Shown: positions 8,458-17,883 of the stretch, piece by piece
How the letters are laid out: each line of letters opens with the position of its first letter
How positions within the stretch are numbered: position 1 is the stretch's first letter
Assembly (NCBI RefSeq): GCF_011752065.1
Contig: NZ_JAAIJY010000004.1
Location: 62,001-126,000, forward strand
DNA: 64,000 bases
Source of the DNA: Actinomyces sp. ZJ308
Lineage (GTDB): Bacteria > Actinomycetota > Actinomycetes > Actinomycetales > Actinomycetaceae
Direction: 5' to 3'
Translations under genes and position numbers: made by a program
The notes under the pieces: generated by a model
What the model was told of the DNA's origin: nothing
The model's database searches: none
The model's input: the letters and a program-made list of their open reading frames with translations, nothing else

Positions 8458-10458
8458 CTACCCGTCCCGGTTCCCGTCGGACTCACCGGCGCCGTCGTCG
8501 CCGACGACGTCAGTATCGGAGTCGGGTTCCTGCCCACCGTCGCCGGTACCGTTCTCGCCGTCCGTGCTGTCTGCGGTGGAGGACAGCGTGGTGTGCAGCT
8601 CGATGGTCTCGACCTCATGAGGCTCACTGGCGGTGGTGACGGCAGTGGTCACCGAGTCCACCAGGACCTGGTTGGCCAGTGAGTGCCGCAGCAGCATGGG
8701 GTCGTTGTTGAGGTCCTTGTAGAGCGAGACGCACAGCAGCAGCATGACGACGACGAAGGGCAGTGCCGAGACGATCGTGATGTCACGCAGGCCGGTGAGG
8801 ACCTCCGCAGGATCGTTTCCTCCGGCGAGCAGCATGGCGGAGGCCACCCCGCCGGTGGCCACCCCCCAGAAGACGACCGTGAAGCGACTCGGGTCGGTCG
8901 CCCCGTTCTCCGACAGCCCGCCCATGACGATGGAGGCGGAGTCGGCGCCGGTGACGAAGAAGATCGCCACCAGGACCACTGCCAGGGCCATGAGCACGAA
9001 GAGGACCACGCTGTGCACGGGCATGGCGTTGAGCAGGTCGAACAGGATGGTGTCGAAGTTCAGGTCGGGAGTGCCGTCGCCCTTGAGGTGGACGAGGGCG
9101 TCCACCGTCCTGCCGGCGCGCTCGGCCCGCTCCTGAAGCCCGATGGCGCCGCCGCCGAAGATGGCGAACCAGATGAGGGAGACCACCGAGGGAACGAACA
9201 TGACACCGGTGACGAACTGCCGGATGGTGCGCCCGCGCGAGATCCGGGCGATGAACATGCCCACGAAGGGCGTCCAGGAGATCCACCAGGCCCAGTAGAA
9301 GATCGTCCAGGAGGAGAGCCACTCGGACATGTCCTTGTTGCCGATGGCCGCGGTGCGCGAGGCCATGGCGGGCAGCTCGTCGATGAAGTCGCCGATCGCC
9401 GAGGGGATGATGTTGAGGATGAACAGCGTGGGGCCACCGATGAAGACGATGATCGCCAGGAGCACGGCCAGCACCATGTTGATGTTCGACAGCCACTGGA
9501 TGCCCTTCTCAATGCCCGAGATGGCGGAGGCCACGAAGCAGGCGGTCAGAACCGCGATGATCGCGACCAGTGTCCCGGAGCTCACCTTGTCGACGAGGTT
9601 GGTCGACACCATGCCTCCCCCGATCTGCAGCGCCCCCAGTCCCAGGGAGCAGGCGGATCCGAACAGGGTGGCGACGATCGCCAGGATGTTGATGATGCGC
9701 CCCCCGATGCCGTCAACGGCCTGACGCCCGAACAGGGAGGTGAACATCGCGGAGAAGAGCTGGGACCGGCCCAGTCGGTAGGTTCCGTACGCCATTCCGA
9801 GTCCCACCAGGGCGTACATCGCCCACGGATAGATCGTCCAGTGGAACAGCGCGGTTCCCATCGCGGTGCTGGCGGCCTTGGCCGTCTGCGGATCGACGGT
9901 GTCCGGCGGAGGCGACATGTAGAAGTACAGCGGTTCACCAACGCCGTAGAAAATCAGGCCGATCCCCATTCCGGTCGCGAACATCATGGAGACCCACGAG
10001 CCGGTGGAGTACTCGGGCTCCTCCCCGTCGCCGCCCAGGGGGATCTTGCCGAACCGCGAGGCCGCGACGAAGACCACGAAGACGACGAACAGGGTGGAGG
10101 ACAGGACGAAGAGCCATCCGAAGTTGCTGATCGTTCCGCCCAGGGCCCACTTGGAGACTCGCCTCAGCCCGTGCGGATCGATGAAGCCCCAGGTGACGAA
10201 GGCGAGGGTGGCGGTCGCGGCGACGCCGAAGACCACCTTGTCCATGCCCTCGCCCGTGTCGTGGGGCTGGCGGGAGACCGATCTCCTCAGACGCTCGAGC
10301 AGGTGACGCTGCCGCCGTTTCACCGTCGCCGGCGAGGCGTGGAAGGCCGGCGTCGAAGTCGTTCCCTGAGACTGTTCAGACGCTTCCTCTTCTCGCTCGG
10401 AGCCTTCCTGCTCCGGTTCCTGTGTCATCGTTGGAGGGTTCAGATCCTCGTCACTCAT
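8458..10458 (-). CDS. BCCT-family (betaine/choline/carnitine) transporter
   Basis: A secondary transporter in the cytoplasmic membrane, 666 residues, with 12 expected helices between about residues 65 and 560. MMFATGMGIGLIFYGVGEPL (about 161) contains the Gly-Met-Gly-Ile-Gly motif of sodium-coupled glycine-betaine carriers such as BetP; carnitine/butyrobetaine antiporters lack it. IFYWAWWISWTPFVGMFIARISRGRTIRQFV (about 391) is the BCCT signature with the tryptophan cage. This suggests Na+-driven betaine uptake for osmoprotection (inference from family). The charged N- and C-terminal tails (Glu/Ser-rich, Asp/Gly-rich) could act in osmosensing. The start is the ATG at 10458 behind GAGG; a TTG codon immediately precedes it. 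A 13-nt palindrome lies in the leader. Confidence 0.92.
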   Translation of the reverse strand: MSDEDLNPPTMTQEPEQEGSEREEEASEQSQGTTSTPAFHASPATVKRRQRHLLERLRRSVSRQPHDTGEGMDKVVFGVAATATLAFVTWGFIDPHGLRRVSKWALGGTISNFGWLFVLSSTLFVVFVVFVAASRFGKIPLGGDGEEPEYSTGSWVSMMFATGMGIGLIFYGVGEPLYFYMSPPPDTVDPQTAKAASTAMGTALFHWTIYPWAMYALVGLGMAYGTYRLGRSQLFSAMFTSLFGRQAVDGIGGRIINILAIVATLFGSACSLGLGALQIGGGMVSTNLVDKVSSGTLVAIIAVLTACFVASAISGIEKGIQWLSNINMVLAVLLAIIVFIGGPTLFILNIIPSAIGDFIDELPAMASRTAAIGNKDMSEWLSSWTIFYWAWWISWTPFVGMFIARISRGRTIRQFVTGVMFVPSVVSLIWFAIFGGGAIGLQERAERAGRTVDALVHLKGDGTPDLNFDTILFDLLNAMPVHSVVLFVLMALAVVLVAIFFVTGADSASIVMGGLSENGATDPSRFTVVFWGVATGGVASAMLLAGGNDPAEVLTGLRDITIVSALPFVVVMLLLCVSLYKDLNNDPMLLRHSLANQVLVDSVTTAVTTASEPHEVETIELHTTLSSTADSTDGENGTGDGGQEPDSDTDVVGDDGAGESDGNRDG

Positions 10459-10773
10459 CAAATAACCTCGTAGACAGTACAGTCACTGACTGCTTTGGGA
10501 CGTTACGAGCGTATCAAGGCGACGAGAACCCGCCACCTGAGAGCCTGCTGGCACGGGCATCGCAAGGATGCCGGAATGTCGCTCCAAAGCCTGCCTCAGT
10601 CTTCCTGGGAGGCGGCTTGGACCGCCTCTGACCTGCTGTTCGTCAGGCATTGGCGAGGATACGGAGGATACGGCGAGGTCACGACCGGGGCCTCCTCACC
10701 GTGCTCAGGCGGACCTGTGTGAGTTAGGTTGCATCAGGCGCTGCCGCCGTCGCCGGGGCGCAGCGGCACGCAG
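10459..10773. promoter_or_regulatory. 315-bp gap: BCCT leader and dnaE 3' flank
   Basis: No gene was found. Near the transporter is the perfect palindrome CAGTCACTGACTG (10480-10492), 22 nt upstream of its start and a candidate operator. TTGATACGCTCG (minus strand, 10506-10517) also occurs upstream of metF. A 9-nt tandem (gaggatacg twice) lies near 10657-10676. No hairpin terminator for dnaE was recognised. Confidence 0.35.
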
Positions 10774-13700
10774 CTAGTGGCGCAGGCAACCCGGGCCCAG
10801 CAACGCCTTGATGTCGGAGTAGAAGGCCGGCGAGGCCTCCACCCGCAGCGAGGCATCCAGCTGGGTACGCACCTCGCGCCCCGGGCTGGTCAGCGTCAGA
10901 CGCACCGTGGACCCTCCCGGGTGCTTGGTGAGCACGTCCTTGAACTGCTCCACCAGCGGCCCGGTGCACCGGTTGGTGGGCAGCGTGATGAGGACCGCCT
11001 CGTGGGCGGCGCTCGAGATGTCCGGAATCGTCATCTCCTGGGCGTACAGGGCGACCTGCCCGTCACGTCGGTTGAGGCGTCCACGCACTGTGACCACCGT
11101 GTCCGGAGCCAGCATGGTGGAGACGGTCTGATAGGTCTGGGGGAAGAAGAGCACCTCAATGCTTCCGGCCAGGTCCTCGATCTGGGCGATGGCCCACAGG
11201 TTTCCCTGCTTGGTGGTCTTGCGGGTCAGCGAGGTGATGAGACCGGCAATGGTCACCATGGCGCCGTCGGGAAGCTCGTCGTTCTCGTGGAGCTCGGAGA
11301 TCTCCTTGTCTGCGAGCTTGCCGAGCAGGCCCTCCAGGCCCATGAGGGGGTGGTCGGAGACGTAGAGCCCCAGCATGTCGCGCTCGTAGGCCAGCTTGTC
11401 CTTCTTGTCCCACTCCGGCAGGTTGGGGACGTCGGAGGAGAAGACCGGACCGTTGCCGAAGGGCGAGGCGTCCTCGCCGTCGGGGCCGCCCATGAGGGAC
11501 GCGAACAGGTCGAACTGGCCGGCCGCCTCGTTGCGCTTGACGCCGATGACCTCGTCGACGAAGTCCTCGTGGCAGGCCTGCAAGGAGCGCCGCGTGTGCC
11601 CCAGCGAGTCGAAGGCGCCGGCCTTGATGAGGGAGTCGATGGTGCGCTTGTTGCACACGACGGCGGGCACCTTGTCGAGGAAGTCCTCGAAGGAGGTGAA
11701 CTCGCCCTTCTCCCGGCGGGCGGCGACGATGGCGTCGACGACGTTGATGCCGACGTTGCGCACCGCGGACAGGCCGAAGCGCACGTCCTCGTCGACCGCG
11801 GAGAACTGGGCGCGCGAGGCGTTGACGTCCGGGGGCAGCACGGTGATGCCCATGTGACGGCACTCCCCCAGGTAGACCGCCAGCTTGTCCTTGTTGTCCT
11901 TCTGGCTGGTGAGCAGGGCCGCCATGTACTCGGTCGGGTAGTGCGCCTTGAGGTAGGCCGTCCAGTAGGACACCACCCCGTAGGCGGCCGAGTGGGCCTT
12001 GTTGAAGGCGTACTTGGCGAAGGGCACCACGACGTCCCACAGGGTCTTGACGCTCTCCTTGGAGAATCCGGCCTCAACCATGCCGGCCTCGAACTCGACG
12101 AACATCTTGGCCAGGATGTCCATCTTCTTCTTGCCCATGGCCTTGCGCAGCGCGTCGGCCTTGCCCATCGAGAAGCCCGCCAGGTCGGTGGCGATCTTCA
12201 TGACCTGCTCCTGGTACACGATGAGGCCGTGCGTGGTTCCCAGGATCGGGTCGAGGGCGTCCTTGAGCTCGGGGTGGATCGGAACGACCTCCTGCAGGCC
12301 GTTCTTGCGCAGCGCGTAGTTGGTGTGCGACTCCGCCCCCATGGGGCCGGGACGGTAGAGGGCGCCGACGGCGGAGATGTCCTCGAAGTTGTCGGGCTTC
12401 ATCAGGCGCAGCAGGGTGCGCATCCCGCCGCCGTCGAGCTGGAAGACGCCCAGGGTCTCGCCGCGTGAGAGCAGCTCGTAGGTCGCGCGGTCATCGAGCT
12501 CGACATGGTCGATGTCCAGGGCCGGCTTGCCGTTGGCGACGATGTTGTCCAGGGCGTCGGAGATGACCGTGAGGTTGCGCAGCCCCAGGAAGTCCATCTT
12601 GAGCAGTCCCAGGTGCTCGCAGGTGGGGTAGTCGAACTGGGTGATGACGGCGCCGTCCTGGAGGCGCTGCATCATGGGGATGATGTCGGTGAGTGTGGCC
12701 GAGGACATGATGACGGCGCAGGCGTGGACGCCCCACTGCCGGGTCATGCCCTCCAGTCCCTTGGCCAGCTCGACGATCTTCTGGGCGTCGGGGTCCTCGG
12801 CGTGAAGCCTGCGGAACTCCTCGGCCTCCCCGTAGCGCTCGTCGTCGGGGTTGAAGATGCCCTTGATCGAGATGTCCTTTCCCTGGACCGAGGGGGGCAT
12901 GGCCTTGGTGAGGCGGTCGCCGACCGCGTAGGGGTAGCCCATGACGCGGCTGGAGTCCTTCAGGGACTGCTTGGCCTTGATGACGCCGTAGGTGACCACC
13001 TGACTGATGCGGTCGGCGCCGTACTTCTCACGCACGTACTCGATGACCTCGTCGCGCCGACGCTCGTCGAAGTCGACGTCGATATCGGGCATGGAGATGC
13101 GCTCGGGGTTGAGGAAGCGCTCGAAGATGAGTCCGTGGCGCAGCGGGTTGAGCTCGGTGATGCCCATCGCGTAGGCCACCATCGACCCGGCTCCCGAACC
13201 GCGTCCCGGACCCACCCGGATGCCGTGGGCCTTGGCCCAGTTGATGTAGTCGGCCACGACGAGGAAGTAGCCGGGGAACCCCATCTGGGTGATGACGCCG
13301 ATCTCGTACTCGGCCTGCTTACGGCAGTCCTCGGGGATGTCGCCGTTGAAGCGACGATCCATGCCGCGCCAGCACTCCTTGACGAACCAGGACTCATCGT
13401 TCTCACCCTCGGGGACGGGGAAGGCCGGCATGAAGGAGGCGCCCTCGTCCACGGTGCGGAAGCGCACGTCGCACTGCTCGGCCACGAGCAGGGTGTTGTC
13501 GCAGGCCTGGGGCATCTCGGAGAAGAGTCGGCGCATCTCATTGCCGGGGCGAAGGTAGTAGGTGTCGCCGTCGAACCTGAAGCGGTCTGGGTCGGAGAGC
13601 ACCGAGCCGGAGTTGATGCACAGCATCGCGTCCTGGATGGTGCGGTCCTCGGGGCGCACGTAGTGGGAGTCGTTGGTGGCCAGCAGCGGGGCACCGAGCT

Positions 13701-14367
13701 CCTGGGCCAGGCGCAGCAGGTCCTTGGTGACGCGCTGCTCGATCTCCAGGCCGTGGTCCATGAGCTCGACGTAGAAGAACTCCTTGCCGAAGATGTCCTG
13801 AAGCTCTCCGGCGGCGCGCAGGGCCTCGTCCCACTGGCCCAGGCGCAGACGGGTCTGGACCTCCGAGGAGGGGCAGCCGGTGGTGCCGATGAGGCCGGCG
13901 CCGTAACGGGAGAGCAGCTCGCGGTCGATGCGGGGCGCCTTGCCCCACTGGCCCTCCAGGGATGCGAAGGAGTCCATGCGCATGAGGTTGTGCAGGCCCT
14001 CGTCGTTGCGCGAGAGCAGCGTCATGTGCGTGTAGGAGCCGCGGGCGGAGACGTCGTCGCTTCTCTGGGACTCATCGCCCCAGAAGATCCGAGTCTTGTC
14101 GAAGCGCGAGGTACCGGGGGTCATGTAGGCCTCCACCCCGATGATCGGCTTGATGCCGGCGGCCCTGGCGGCGGAGTAGAACTCGTAGGCGCCGAACATG
14201 TAGCCGTGGTCGGTGATCGCCAGGGCGGGCTGGCCCAGGCGCTTGGCCTCGGCCACGTAGTCCTTGATCTTTCCGGCGCCGTCCAGCATGGAGTAGTCGG
14301 TGTGGACGTGAAGGTGGACGAAGTCGTCCCTGGGGGCTGCATCTTCCTGACTGCTCATCTCCGCCAT
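10774..14367 (-). CDS. dnaE: DNA polymerase III alpha subunit
   Basis: Catalytic subunit of the replicative polymerase, acting in the cytosolic replisome. The length of 1197 residues is normal for actinobacterial DnaE1. It begins with the PHP domain (FVHLHVHTDYSMLDGAGKI, ITDHGYMFG). The polymerase active site has MPDIDVDFDERRR (about residues 423-435) with two catalytic aspartates, and KMDFLGLRNLTVI (about 590) with the third. GRGSGAGSMVAYAMGI and FNKAHSAAYG are also typical. The C-terminal part contains the helix-hairpin-helix region and an OB fold (VTIAGLITSLTRKTTKQGNLWAIAQIEDL). Transcribed in the same direction as the panE-like/GNAT/rluD/lspA genes, but with a 172-nt gap and its own leader. 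Confidence 0.98.
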   Translation of the reverse strand: MAEMSSQEDAAPRDDFVHLHVHTDYSMLDGAGKIKDYVAEAKRLGQPALAITDHGYMFGAYEFYSAARAAGIKPIIGVEAYMTPGTSRFDKTRIFWGDESQRSDDVSARGSYTHMTLLSRNDEGLHNLMRMDSFASLEGQWGKAPRIDRELLSRYGAGLIGTTGCPSSEVQTRLRLGQWDEALRAAGELQDIFGKEFFYVELMDHGLEIEQRVTKDLLRLAQELGAPLLATNDSHYVRPEDRTIQDAMLCINSGSVLSDPDRFRFDGDTYYLRPGNEMRRLFSEMPQACDNTLLVAEQCDVRFRTVDEGASFMPAFPVPEGENDESWFVKECWRGMDRRFNGDIPEDCRKQAEYEIGVITQMGFPGYFLVVADYINWAKAHGIRVGPGRGSGAGSMVAYAMGITELNPLRHGLIFERFLNPERISMPDIDVDFDERRRDEVIEYVREKYGADRISQVVTYGVIKAKQSLKDSSRVMGYPYAVGDRLTKAMPPSVQGKDISIKGIFNPDDERYGEAEEFRRLHAEDPDAQKIVELAKGLEGMTRQWGVHACAVIMSSATLTDIIPMMQRLQDGAVITQFDYPTCEHLGLLKMDFLGLRNLTVISDALDNIVANGKPALDIDHVELDDRATYELLSRGETLGVFQLDGGGMRTLLRLMKPDNFEDISAVGALYRPGPMGAESHTNYALRKNGLQEVVPIHPELKDALDPILGTTHGLIVYQEQVMKIATDLAGFSMGKADALRKAMGKKKMDILAKMFVEFEAGMVEAGFSKESVKTLWDVVVPFAKYAFNKAHSAAYGVVSYWTAYLKAHYPTEYMAALLTSQKDNKDKLAVYLGECRHMGITVLPPDVNASRAQFSAVDEDVRFGLSAVRNVGINVVDAIVAARREKGEFTSFEDFLDKVPAVVCNKRTIDSLIKAGAFDSLGHTRRSLQACHEDFVDEVIGVKRNEAAGQFDLFASLMGGPDGEDASPFGNGPVFSSDVPNLPEWDKKDKLAYERDMLGLYVSDHPLMGLEGLLGKLADKEISELHENDELPDGAMVTIAGLITSLTRKTTKQGNLWAIAQIEDLAGSIEVLFFPQTYQTVSTMLAPDTVVTVRGRLNRRDGQVALYAQEMTIPDISSAAHEAVLITLPTNRCTGPLVEQFKDVLTKHPGGSTVRLTLTSPGREVRTQLDASLRVEASPAFYSDIKALLGPGCLRH

Positions 14368-14388
14368 GAACCCATCCTAGGCCCGTCA

Positions 14389-14412
14389 GGCGCCTCGTCT
14401 CCGGGAGGCGCC
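14389..14412 (-). terminator. Possible weak hairpin upstream of dnaE
   Basis: GGCGCCTC and GAGGCGCC form an 8-bp perfect stem with an 8-nt loop, between the panE-like stop and the dnaE start. It could partly separate the two transcripts. Confidence 0.3.
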
Positions 14413-14539
14413 CGGCGGCGGTGTCGCCGTGAAACCGTTGCGCCGTCTGGACATTCCCGGTGCGGTTGAGCATATGTTGTGAGAATTCCGCCCCCGGTGG
14501 ACGTCCTCGACCGGCCAGCGGCCTGCGACGGGACGGCCG

Positions 14540-15274
14540 TCAGCCCCGGGCCCGGGCTCCGGCCTCCCTCGGGGCCAGGACGGCATGGGCGAGGTCGAGC
14601 ACGGGTGTGGGCACGCCCGTCTCGTCGCCGGCGCGGCAGACTGCCCCGAGCTGGGCGTCGAGCTCGCTGGGCAGACCGGCGGCGATGTCTCGTTGCATCG
14701 AGGTGGTGGCTCCGGCGGGCTGGGCGTCGGCCAGGGCCATGACGGCGGTGACCGGGTCGGGGGCGGCGTCGGTGGCCAGGTCGTGCCCGAGGCCGGAGGC
14801 GACGGCGACCACCTCTTCCACGCCCCGGATGAAGGCGTCGCGCAACTCGCTGCGCAGGATGCCGATGGGGGCCTGCGCAGCAGCGCCGAGCGCGCCCTGG
14901 ACGACGACGAAGGACGCCTTGCGCCACAGCTCGGCCCAGACGGAGTCGGGGACCCAGGCACGGATGCCTGCTGCCTCCAGTGCGGCGACGATGGCAGCGC
15001 TGCGGGCGGAGGCACTGCCGTCCCACTCCCCCAGGGCCAGTGAGCCGGCGGAGCCGATGGTGCGGACGGTTCCGGGTGAGACGACGGCGGCGTAGACCCG
15101 GGCCGTCACGGCGCCGGGCTCACCGTTGGAGCAGTCACGTAGCGTCAACCCGCCGCAGCGCAGGGCCTTCAGTGTGCGGCCGTGGACGAGGAACCCGACC
15201 TGCTGGCCGCTCGCGGCCAGGCGGGCGCCGAGCCATCCGCCGATGCCTCCGGCACCGATGACGACGATCCTCAT
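14540..15274 (-). CDS. Ketopantoate reductase-like protein with internal deletion
   Basis: Homologous to PanE/ApbA, which reduces 2-dehydropantoate with NADPH in pantothenate synthesis. MRIVVIGAGGIGGWLGARLAASG is the Rossmann start, and the C-terminal helical domain is present (SVWAELWRKASFVVVQGALGA..., GVPTPVLDLAHAVLA). The product is 244 residues; the family is near 300. The shortfall is local: after LTLRDCSNGEPGAVTARVYAAVVSPGTVRTIG the stretch that normally holds the second half of the nucleotide fold (the 'VKA' strand and the 'QNG' loop) is missing, about 60 residues, without a frameshift. It may be inactive or altered. Probably distal in the lspA-rluD-GNAT unit. The start is ATG 15274; an open frame extends to 15343. 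Confidence 0.75.
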   Translation of the reverse strand: MRIVVIGAGGIGGWLGARLAASGQQVGFLVHGRTLKALRCGGLTLRDCSNGEPGAVTARVYAAVVSPGTVRTIGSAGSLALGEWDGSASARSAAIVAALEAAGIRAWVPDSVWAELWRKASFVVVQGALGAAAQAPIGILRSELRDAFIRGVEEVVAVASGLGHDLATDAAPDPVTAVMALADAQPAGATTSMQRDIAAGLPSELDAQLGAVCRAGDETGVPTPVLDLAHAVLAPREAGARARG

Positions 15275-15353
15275 GGGCCTCTCCTCTCCTGCACCGCTCC
15301 GCCCCGTTCGGCTGAGCCTCGCCGCGTGTGGCCTCTGCGCCATTCGGGGGGCG

Positions 15354-15947
15354 TCAGGACGGGCCGTCCGCGGTGGTGGTGACGGTAGTGACGGTGCGTG
15401 CCATGTCCTGATGCCAGATTCCGGCGTCGAGGTAGCGGTGGCCGTCCAGGACCCGGTAGCCGCAGCGCTGGTAGAAGCCCATGGCCTGCTCCTGGGCGGA
15501 GAGGATCACCTCGACGCCGGACCGGCCCGAGTACCTCAGTGCCGCCTGCTCGAGGGCTGCTACGACGCGCGCCCCCAGACCCGTACCGCGCGCGAGACGG
15601 CGCACGGCCAGGCGGCCGAGGTGAACCTGGTCGGGGTGCTCGGGCTCCATGAGGATGCGCCCGGCTCCCAGGGGCGTGCCGTCGGCCCCGCGGGCCAGGA
15701 GGTGAACCGTGGTGGGGGCGTCATCCCTGGCATCGATCTCCTGGATGAGGGGAACCGCCTGCTCACCGACGAAGACCTCGAGGCGCACGTCGGCCACGGC
15801 GGTGCGCAGCCGGTCCGCCTCGGCCCCGGTCCGATCGCCGCGGACGGTGGCGAAGCCGATCGGCTCACGGACGGTGGCGGGCCTGATATCGAGGGCGGGT
15901 GTACAGGAACCGGGTCGACTGCCGGCAGTCTCTGTCGTGTCGGTCAT
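15354..15947 (-). CDS. GNAT-family N-acetyltransferase
   Basis: 197 residues, with the acetyl-CoA fold in the second half. VRLEVFVGEQAVPLIQEIDARDD is characteristic of the ElaA/YjcF-like subgroup. LGRLAVRRLARGTGLGARVVAALEQAAL contains the pyrophosphate-binding loop, and ILSAQEQAMGFYQRCGYRVL is the last conserved strand. The acceptor is unknown; small amines or protein N-termini are typical of the superfamily. Starts 9 nt after the pseudouridine synthase stop with GAGGGA upstream, so it should be in the same operon. The first 30 residues are unstructured. Confidence 0.88.
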   Translation of the reverse strand: MTDTTETAGSRPGSCTPALDIRPATVREPIGFATVRGDRTGAEADRLRTAVADVRLEVFVGEQAVPLIQEIDARDDAPTTVHLLARGADGTPLGAGRILMEPEHPDQVHLGRLAVRRLARGTGLGARVVAALEQAALRYSGRSGVEVILSAQEQAMGFYQRCGYRVLDGHRYLDAGIWHQDMARTVTTVTTTADGPS

Positions 15948-15956
15948 GCATATCCC

Positions 15957-16877
15957 TCACGGGAGCCGGAGAACATCGAGGGCGTGGACGAGGTCGGCGG
16001 GGTAGTCGGAGGTGAAGACCATGTGCTCACCGGTGATGGGGTGGGCGATGCCGAGCCGGCGGGCGTGAAGCCATTGACGACTGAGTCCGGTGCGCGCCGT
16101 CATGGCCGGGTCGGCGCCATAGGTGGCGTCACCGACGCAGGGATGGCCGACCGCCGCCATGTGGACGCGGATCTGGTGGGTGCGTCCGGTCTCCAGCTGA
16201 ACCTCGGCCAGGCACGCCCCGGGCATCGCCTCGATGACGTCGTAGTGGGTGACGGACTCGCGCCCGCCATCGATGATCGCCATCTTCCACTCCCGGCTCG
16301 GGTGGCGGCCGATAGGGGCATCGATCGTGCCGCTGGAGGGATCGAGATGGCCCTGGACCAGGGCGTGGTAGACCTTGTCCACCGTGTGCTCCCGGAAGGA
16401 GCGTTTGAGCACGGAGTAGGCCCTCTCCCCCTTGGCCACGATCATGACCCCCGAGGTGCCCACGTCCAGGCGCGAGACGATGCCCTGGCGCTCGGCGGCT
16501 CCGGAGGTGGCCACCCGCACGTGCATCGCCTTGAGGGCGCCCAGGACGTCGGGGCCGTCCCATCCCATGGAGGGGTGGGCGGCGACGCCGGCGGGCTTGT
16601 CCACGACGACGATGTCCTCGTCCTCGTAGAGGAGGTCCATTCCCTCGACGGGGGTCGCAACGGGCTCGACGGGGCGCGGGTCGGGCAGGTCGACCTCGAG
16701 GACGTCGCCGGTGCGGAGGCGAGCGGACTTGGTAAGCCGATCGCCGTCCCTGCGCACGTCGCCGCTCTCGCACAGGTCGCCGACCCGGCTGCGGGACAAG
16801 CCGGTCATGCGGGCCAGGGCTGCGTCAACGCGTTCGCCGTCGAAGCCATCGGGTACTGGCATGAGGCGCAGGCTCAT
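15957..16877 (-). CDS. rluD: RluA-family 23S rRNA pseudouridine synthase
   Basis: Converts specific uridines of rRNA to pseudouridine. The 306 residues comprise an N-terminal S4 domain ([28 protein letters not shown]) and the RluA catalytic domain. The nucleophilic Asp lies in [17 protein letters not shown] (about residue 133), where the usual 'HRLD' is 'SRLD'; [22 protein letters not shown] and [21 protein letters not shown] are also typical. The symbol rluD is by position and similarity only, since the exact site cannot be read from sequence. The ATG overlaps the lspA stop (ATGA), a pairing conserved across many bacteria. Confidence 0.92.
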   Translation of the reverse strand: MSLRLMPVPDGFDGERVDAALARMTGLSRSRVGDLCESGDVRRDGDRLTKSARLRTGDVLEVDLPDPRPVEPVATPVEGMDLLYEDEDIVVVDKPAGVAAHPSMGWDGPDVLGALKAMHVRVATSGAAERQGIVSRLDVGTSGVMIVAKGERAYSVLKRSFREHTVDKVYHALVQGHLDPSSGTIDAPIGRHPSREWKMAIIDGGRESVTHYDVIEAMPGACLAEVQLETGRTHQIRVHMAAVGHPCVGDATYGADPAMTARTGLSRQWLHARRLGIAHPITGEHMVFTSDYPADLVHALDVLRLP

Positions 16878-17644
16878 TGCGGCTCCGTGGGCTCCACCGG
16901 AGCAGACGCCTCTGAGGTCTCCGAGTCCCCTGAGGGCCGGGCGTCGCCGTGCCTCCGGAGCCTCCTGGCGCCACCGGTCTTGCGAACCGAGGTCTTCGAT
17001 CCCCCGGGCTCCGTGGCGTCACCCGCACCGGCGCGCGTCCCGTCGATCTCCCAGCCTCCCAGGGACAGGATGATGATCCCCACGGCGGCGAGCACGATCG
17101 CGATGTCCGCGATGTTGCCCACGAAGTAGCCGCCGTAGTCGATGAAGTCGATGACGTGTCCGCGCAGGAACCCGGGCTCTCTCAGGAGGCGGTCGATGAG
17201 GTTGCCGACCGCGCCGCCGAGCACCAGGCCGAGGGCCACCGCCCACGATCGGGACACCAGGTTGCGGGAGACGCGGATGATGATGATCACCACGAGCAGG
17301 GCGATGAGTGCGAAGATCCAGGTCTGTCCGGTGGCGAAGGAGAAGGCGGCACCGGGGTTGCGCACCAGGACGAGCCCCAGCGCCTGGCCGAGCAGCGCCG
17401 TGTGCCGTCCGTCGGCCAGGGCGGAGAGAGCCCACTGCTTGGTGATCTGGTCGACGACGACGATGACGATCGCCACCGTCCACAGCACGGCAACCGCGAA
17501 GCGCTTGGATCGACGGCCGCCTGCGTTCTCGCCGTCCTGCGATCCCAGGATCTTCTCCATGGTGCCGAACGGGCTGTCTGCTGGCAGTGAAACGACATTG
17601 TCTGCGGCGTCCTCAGAGGAGGCCGGGTCCATGTGGTCTGGCAT
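16874..17644 (-). CDS. lspA: Lipoprotein signal peptidase (signal peptidase II)
   Basis: Membrane aspartic protease that cleaves the signal peptide of diacylated prolipoproteins. Four helices are visible, with [10 protein letters not shown] (about residue 61), [13 protein letters not shown], and the two catalytic Asp regions [10 protein letters not shown] (about 146) and [10 protein letters not shown] (about 175). I start it at ATG 17644 ([10 protein letters not shown]) because GAGAAAG lies 4 nt upstream. An open frame continues to 17806, but it would run through the perfect hairpin at 17707-17740, which argues against it. The product is 256 residues with unstructured tails at both ends; the C-terminus is Arg/Ser/Glu-rich. 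Confidence 0.94.
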   Translation of the reverse strand: MPDHMDPASSEDAADNVVSLPADSPFGTMEKILGSQDGENAGGRRSKRFAVAVLWTVAIVIVVVDQITKQWALSALADGRHTALLGQALGLVLVRNPGAAFSFATGQTWIFALIALLVVIIIIRVSRNLVSRSWAVALGLVLGGAVGNLIDRLLREPGFLRGHVIDFIDYGGYFVGNIADIAIVLAAVGIIILSLGGWEIDGTRAGAGDATEPGGSKTSVRKTGGARRLRRHGDARPSGDSETSEASAPVEPTEPQ

Positions 17645-17706
17645 GAGGCTTTCTCGCATTGCGCTCAAAAGAGAACAGGTGATGGGTAGGAGCGTGCGCA
17701 CCGAGC

Positions 17707-17740
17707 GAAGGGCGGCGACCCGCGCGGGTCGCCGCCCTTC
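17707..17740 (-). terminator. Perfect hairpin between wag31 and lspA
   Basis: GAAGGGCGGCGACCC (17707-17721) and its exact complement (17726-17740) flank GCGC, so the whole 34-nt block is palindromic. It lies about 145 nt beyond the wag31 stop and probably ends the division-cluster transcript before lspA. Confidence 0.75.
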
Positions 17741-17883
17741 GTAGGAGGCCGTGTCAGAGACAGCTGGAGGGGCTGAGCCTTCCTTGGCGGACGGCAGCCA
17801 TAGCACTCCGTAGGCCTGCCCCTGAGGTACTCACGGGTGGCACCGGGAGGCGATCTGGAAGATCACGGACCGGACGGTCACGG

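Noticed and set aside
12505-14469. Long plus-strand open frames opposite dnaE
   Set aside because: Shadows with no domain; dnaE motifs on the minus strand are continuous.
17645-17806. Upstream extension of lspA to 17806
   Set aside because: It would run through a perfect 34-nt palindrome, has no good ribosome site, and adds residues not typical of LspA.
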